Shown: positions 4,981 through 7,279 of the stretch, one piece after another | Position numbering within the stretch: position 1 is the first letter of the stretch | Layout: each line of letters opens with the position of its first letter | NCBI GenBank assembly: GCA_902773155.1 | Contig: CACYDK010000128.1 | Span: 1 to 7,279 of the forward strand | From: an uncultured Ruminococcus sp. | GTDB lineage: Bacteria > Bacillota > Clostridia > Oscillospirales > Acutalibacteraceae | Reading direction: 5' to 3' | Length of the DNA: 7,279 bases | Position numbers and translations under genes: made by a program | The notes under the pieces: model-generated | What the model saw: the letters and a program-made list of their open reading frames with translations, nothing else | What the model was told of the DNA's origin: nothing | The model's database searches: none

Positions 4981-6318
4981 TTATTTCACCTTTGTTTTGA
5001 TAATAACTACGTCCTCGGGCTCGTTGTCCGTGTACATCTCATGGTAGGTAAGCTGTCTCTGCTGAGATTCTCTGTCCCTGATGTGCTTAACCTTGTTGTC
5101 GCTCCAAAGGGCGTACAGAACCTTAAGCAGGATGGGCGTGAGCAGGGACGACACTATGATCAGCGGAACTACGGCGAAATTCACCATCTTTGTGATTATT
5201 CCGGCGTTGATACCCTTGTCCGTAACGATAAGCGCAACCTCTCCGCGGGTCATCATTCCGACGCCGATTTTCAGCGAGTCGGGGGTATTGAAGCCGCATA
5301 GTCTCGCGGCTCCTCCGCAGCCGATGACCTTGGCAGCCATGGCAACAAAGGTCATTGCCGCCGCAAAGAACAGCACCGACATATTCATTCCGCTAAGGTT
5401 CGTCTTTAGCCCTACGCTCGCGAAGAACACGGGGCCGAAAAACATATATAGGCAGATGTCGATTTTCTCCTCTATATACGACGCGCTCTTAAGCTGACAG
5501 AAGATTATTCCGGCAGCGTAGGCGCCGGTGATGTCGGCGATCCCGAAATAGGTCTCGGCTATATACGAGAAGAAAAAGCAGAAAGCCATAGCGAAGATCG
5601 GAATCGTCCGGGTATGAGGACGGCGTTTTTCGAGCCACTTAAAGCCCTTGAAGAGCGCAAATCCCACTACAAAAGCGAGCACAAAGAACAGGAACACCTT
5701 GAGCAGGATGATCCATATATTGTCGCCGCCGTTTCCGCCTCCCGCGATACGGATCACGAGAGTGAGGACGATGATCCCGATAATGTCGTCGATTATTGCC
5801 GCGCTGAGTATGATATTACCGACCTTAGAGCGCAGGTATCCCAACTCCTTGAGCGCCTGAACGGTTATGCTGACCGAGGTCGCGGCGAGTATCGTGCCGA
5901 TCACGAGAGCCTCAAAAAGCCTGTGACCGTTGTCGAAACCGAACAGCAGGTAGAGTCCGAAGCCCGAGACCATGGGAACAAGAACTCCGGCAAACGCTAC
6001 CAGAAGCGCGATCGGGCCGACCTTGAGAAGCTCCTTAAGATTTGTGCCTAATCCGGCCGAGAACATCAGCATGATAACGCCGATCTCCGCGATCGAGCGT
6101 ATTGACAGGCCGTACTCCGGATTGCTGAGATTAATAAGGTTCAAAACGCAGGGCCCCAGCAGTATTCCGGCGACGATCTCGCCGACTACCTGCGGAAGCG
6201 AGAGCTTGCGGGCGATCAGCCCGAGAGCCTTCGCGACGCAAAAAACAAGCCCGAGCGGAAGCAATATCCTGAACAGCTCGACCTTGCTGATATAGTTTAC
6301 TATAGCGGAAGTATCCAT
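4981..6318 (-). CDS. Cation/proton antiporter, CPA2 family (Na+/H+ exchanger domain)
   Basis: A 445-residue integral membrane protein exchanging Na+ or K+ for H+ across the cytoplasmic membrane. About 12-13 hydrophobic segments fill residues 15-403. Family signs are LPQVVGEIVAGILLGP (41-56), EIGVIMLMFSAGL (78-90), ILAATSVSITVQALKELG (143-160), AAIIDDIIGI (173-182) with the Asp177-Asp178 pair typical of CPA2/NapA-type transporters, DITGAYAAGIIF (262-273) and GMMTRGEVALIV (354-365). A hydrophilic tail of about 40 residues follows from 405; there is no TrkA-N/RCK nucleotide-binding domain of the kind on KefB/KefC. It is nearest to GerN/NapA/KefB-like exchangers; ion preference and physiological role (pH or salt tolerance, spore germination) cannot be told. 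ATG is preceded by AAGGAG (6330-6335). It has its own promoter and is separated from the upstream serpin by a terminator. Confidence 0.93.
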   Translation of the reverse strand: MDTSAIVNYISKVELFRILLPLGLVFCVAKALGLIARKLSLPQVVGEIVAGILLGPCVLNLINLSNPEYGLSIRSIAEIGVIMLMFSAGLGTNLKELLKVGPIALLVAFAGVLVPMVSGFGLYLLFGFDNGHRLFEALVIGTILAATSVSITVQALKELGYLRSKVGNIILSAAIIDDIIGIIVLTLVIRIAGGGNGGDNIWIILLKVFLFFVLAFVVGFALFKGFKWLEKRRPHTRTIPIFAMAFCFFFSYIAETYFGIADITGAYAAGIIFCQLKSASYIEEKIDICLYMFFGPVFFASVGLKTNLSGMNMSVLFFAAAMTFVAMAAKVIGCGGAARLCGFNTPDSLKIGVGMMTRGEVALIVTDKGINAGIITKMVNFAVVPLIIVSSLLTPILLKVLYALWSDNKVKHIRDRESQQRQLTYHEMYTDNEPEDVVIIKTKVK

Positions 6319-6350
6319 TCTGATTACATCTCCTTATTTTACCGGATAGT

Positions 6351-6379
6351 ATTTTATCACAATGTACTCCGAAAGTAAA
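6351..6379 (-). promoter_or_regulatory. Promoter of the antiporter gene
   Basis: On the minus strand TTTACT (6374-6379) and TAAAAT (6351-6356) are 17 bases apart. The -35 is a moderate match. It lies directly downstream of the serpin terminator, so the antiporter is likely transcribed independently. Predicted leader is about 25-30 bases. Confidence 0.55.
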
Positions 6380-6387
6380 GAGAAAAA

Positions 6388-6412
6388 CCGGACAGATTCG
6401 CGATCTGTCCGG
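6388..6412 (-). terminator. Rho-independent terminator of the serpin gene
   Basis: Arms CCGGACAGAT (6388-6397) and ATCTGTCCGG (6403-6412) form a perfect 10-bp stem with a 5-base loop. On the minus strand the stem is followed at once by TTTTTCTCTTT (6387 downward), a canonical arrangement. It begins 8 bases after the serpin stop codon. Confidence 0.92.
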
Positions 6413-6420
6413 TAATTACA

Positions 6421-7279
6421 TTAAGGATCAGTTACCTGTCCCTCAAAGAGTATCACATCGTCGGGAGAGGTGATTATGAAGCCGAAGGGACGGTCGAGCA
6501 CAAAATCATGGTACTCCTTTATCTTCACCGGCATTGCGGCGGCGCATTCCAATACCATAATCGTAACGGCGGCTCCCTCTGCTCCCTCGCGGTCAACTCT
6601 CAGTACAGCCCTATGCTTGATATCGGAAATGCACAGCGCCTTGTCTGAAAGCGGAGAATAAAACTCGAAGAAGGCCTTTTCGAGAACCTTATTCTTTTTG
6701 AAAATACTCTTGAGCGGCGTGTCGCTGTCCAGCTTGAAGCCCGGGAATATGCACCTTGTGTAATGCTCTGCTCCGTTTATAACCGCCTTGCCATAATCCT
6801 TGCGGGCGTTTATCTCGCTGAGCTTTTCCGCGGACATCGCTTTTTTCAGGCTTACGCCCTTATTGGGGAGGATGAACTTCATCTTGTAGCCATGAGCGGT
6901 TTCGGCATAGAAATACTCGGCGTCTGAGGTCTTTTGAGTAACGCCTCTGAGGTATTCGCCCTTGATAAACTCCTTTTTCTCAGCGTCTTTTTCGCCGTTA
7001 AAGGTAAGGTTGACAGTATCTAGCTTTCTGATCCCTCTGCTCCAGATGTCCTTGAAATAGAGCGTGTTTATCAGCGCGTAGAGCGTATCCGCGCTCAAGC
7101 CGAAGTCCTGGTCGATAAGGCCGTTGGTTTTTTCCTTAATAAACTTCCTGACGGCATCGTTCGCGGCCATGTTGTCGGAACTGAAGGGGACTTTCCCGGA
7201 TGTGCAGAAGAGCTCGTCGGCGAGCTTCTTAAGCGCGTCGGGATTTGCCTTTTCGTCGGAGTCGATCCAAATCGAGTTG
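6421..7279 (-). CDS. Serpin (serine protease inhibitor family), C-terminal part, runs off right edge
   Basis: The frame is open to the right edge, giving 285 residues; roughly the first 100 residues of a typical 370-400-residue serpin are missing, including any signal peptide. Numbering from the first complete codon (bases 7276-7278): NSIWID (1-6), then the shutter/strand region LYALINTLYFKDIW (66-79), FEFYSPLSDKALCISDIKHRAVLRVDREG (about 204-232), the hinge and reactive loop (231-250), and the closing DRPFGFIIT...VILFEGQVTDP (262-285). The hinge reads REGAEGAAVT: Gly at P15, Ala at P14, Ala at P11 and P10, small residues consistent with loop insertion and hence an inhibitory serpin. Counting from P15 places P1 within ECAAAMP, at an Ala, suggesting elastase- or subtilisin-like targets (inference). 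Gut Ruminococcaceae serpins are known to inhibit such proteases. A terminator follows directly. Confidence 0.93.
   Translation of the reverse strand, partial: NSIWIDSDEKANPDALKKLADELFCTSGKVPFSSDNMAANDAVRKFIKEKTNGLIDQDFGLSADTLYALINTLYFKDIWSRGIRKLDTVNLTFNGEKDAEKKEFIKGEYLRGVTQKTSDAEYFYAETAHGYKMKFILPNKGVSLKKAMSAEKLSEINARKDYGKAVINGAEHYTRCIFPGFKLDSDTPLKSIFKKNKVLEKAFFEFYSPLSDKALCISDIKHRAVLRVDREGAEGAAVTIMVLECAAAMPVKIKEYHDFVLDRPFGFIITSPDDVILFEGQVTDP

Noticed and set aside
5614..6051. Open plus-strand frame of 145 codons
   Set aside because: Lies wholly inside the antiporter gene on the other strand; highly charged composition with no recognisable motif and no ribosome site.
6421..7170. Treating the serpin as a complete gene starting at the ATG at 7168-7170
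   Set aside because: The frame continues upstream to the window edge and encodes serpin sequence there (NSIWID and following), so this Met is internal.

Overview
The window looks like ordinary chromosome from a Gram-positive anaerobe of the class Clostridia, most likely an Oscillospiraceae/Ruminococcaceae-type gut bacterium. The reasons are purine-rich Shine-Dalgarno sites before every visible start, sigma-A-like promoters, use of TTG and GTG starts, a DHHW-family surface protein, a cysteine-rich protein of a type I associate with clostridia, and a serpin (inhibitory serpins are known from gut Ruminococcaceae such as [Eubacterium] siraeum). The taxonomic call is inference. I see no phage, transposon, CRISPR, tRNA or rRNA.

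Left block, minus strand (1-1694): a PLP-dependent class I/II aminotransferase is followed 11 bases later by the start of trpS (tryptophanyl-tRNA synthetase), which runs off the left edge. They look like one operon with a good promoter at 1666-1694. The intergenic region 1626-1846 is divergent and carries a second, plus-strand promoter, an inverted repeat between the two promoters, and a small leader hairpin.

Middle block, plus strand (1768-4954): a membrane-anchored DHHW (SGNH-like) protein read from a TTG start, then a Nudix hydrolase read from a GTG start. The Nudix protein has an extra N-terminal domain that resembles a degenerate inorganic-pyrophosphatase-like fold. The two genes look co-transcribed and end at a long hairpin at 3870-3906. 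After a structured 236-base intergenic region comes a 274-residue cysteine-rich protein of unknown function, closed by a strong rho-independent terminator.

Right block, minus strand (4981-7279): a CPA2-type cation/proton antiporter with its own promoter, and upstream of it the C-terminal part of a serpin that enters from the right edge and ends in a canonical terminator at 6388-6412.

The genes do not form an obvious single pathway. The window holds several independent housekeeping and surface or stress transcription units. The least explained items are the cysteine-rich protein with its structured leader, the orphan DHHW protein with an arginine-rich cytoplasmic tail, the fused N-terminal domain of the Nudix protein, and the serpin reactive loop. 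I found no convincing new multi-gene system.
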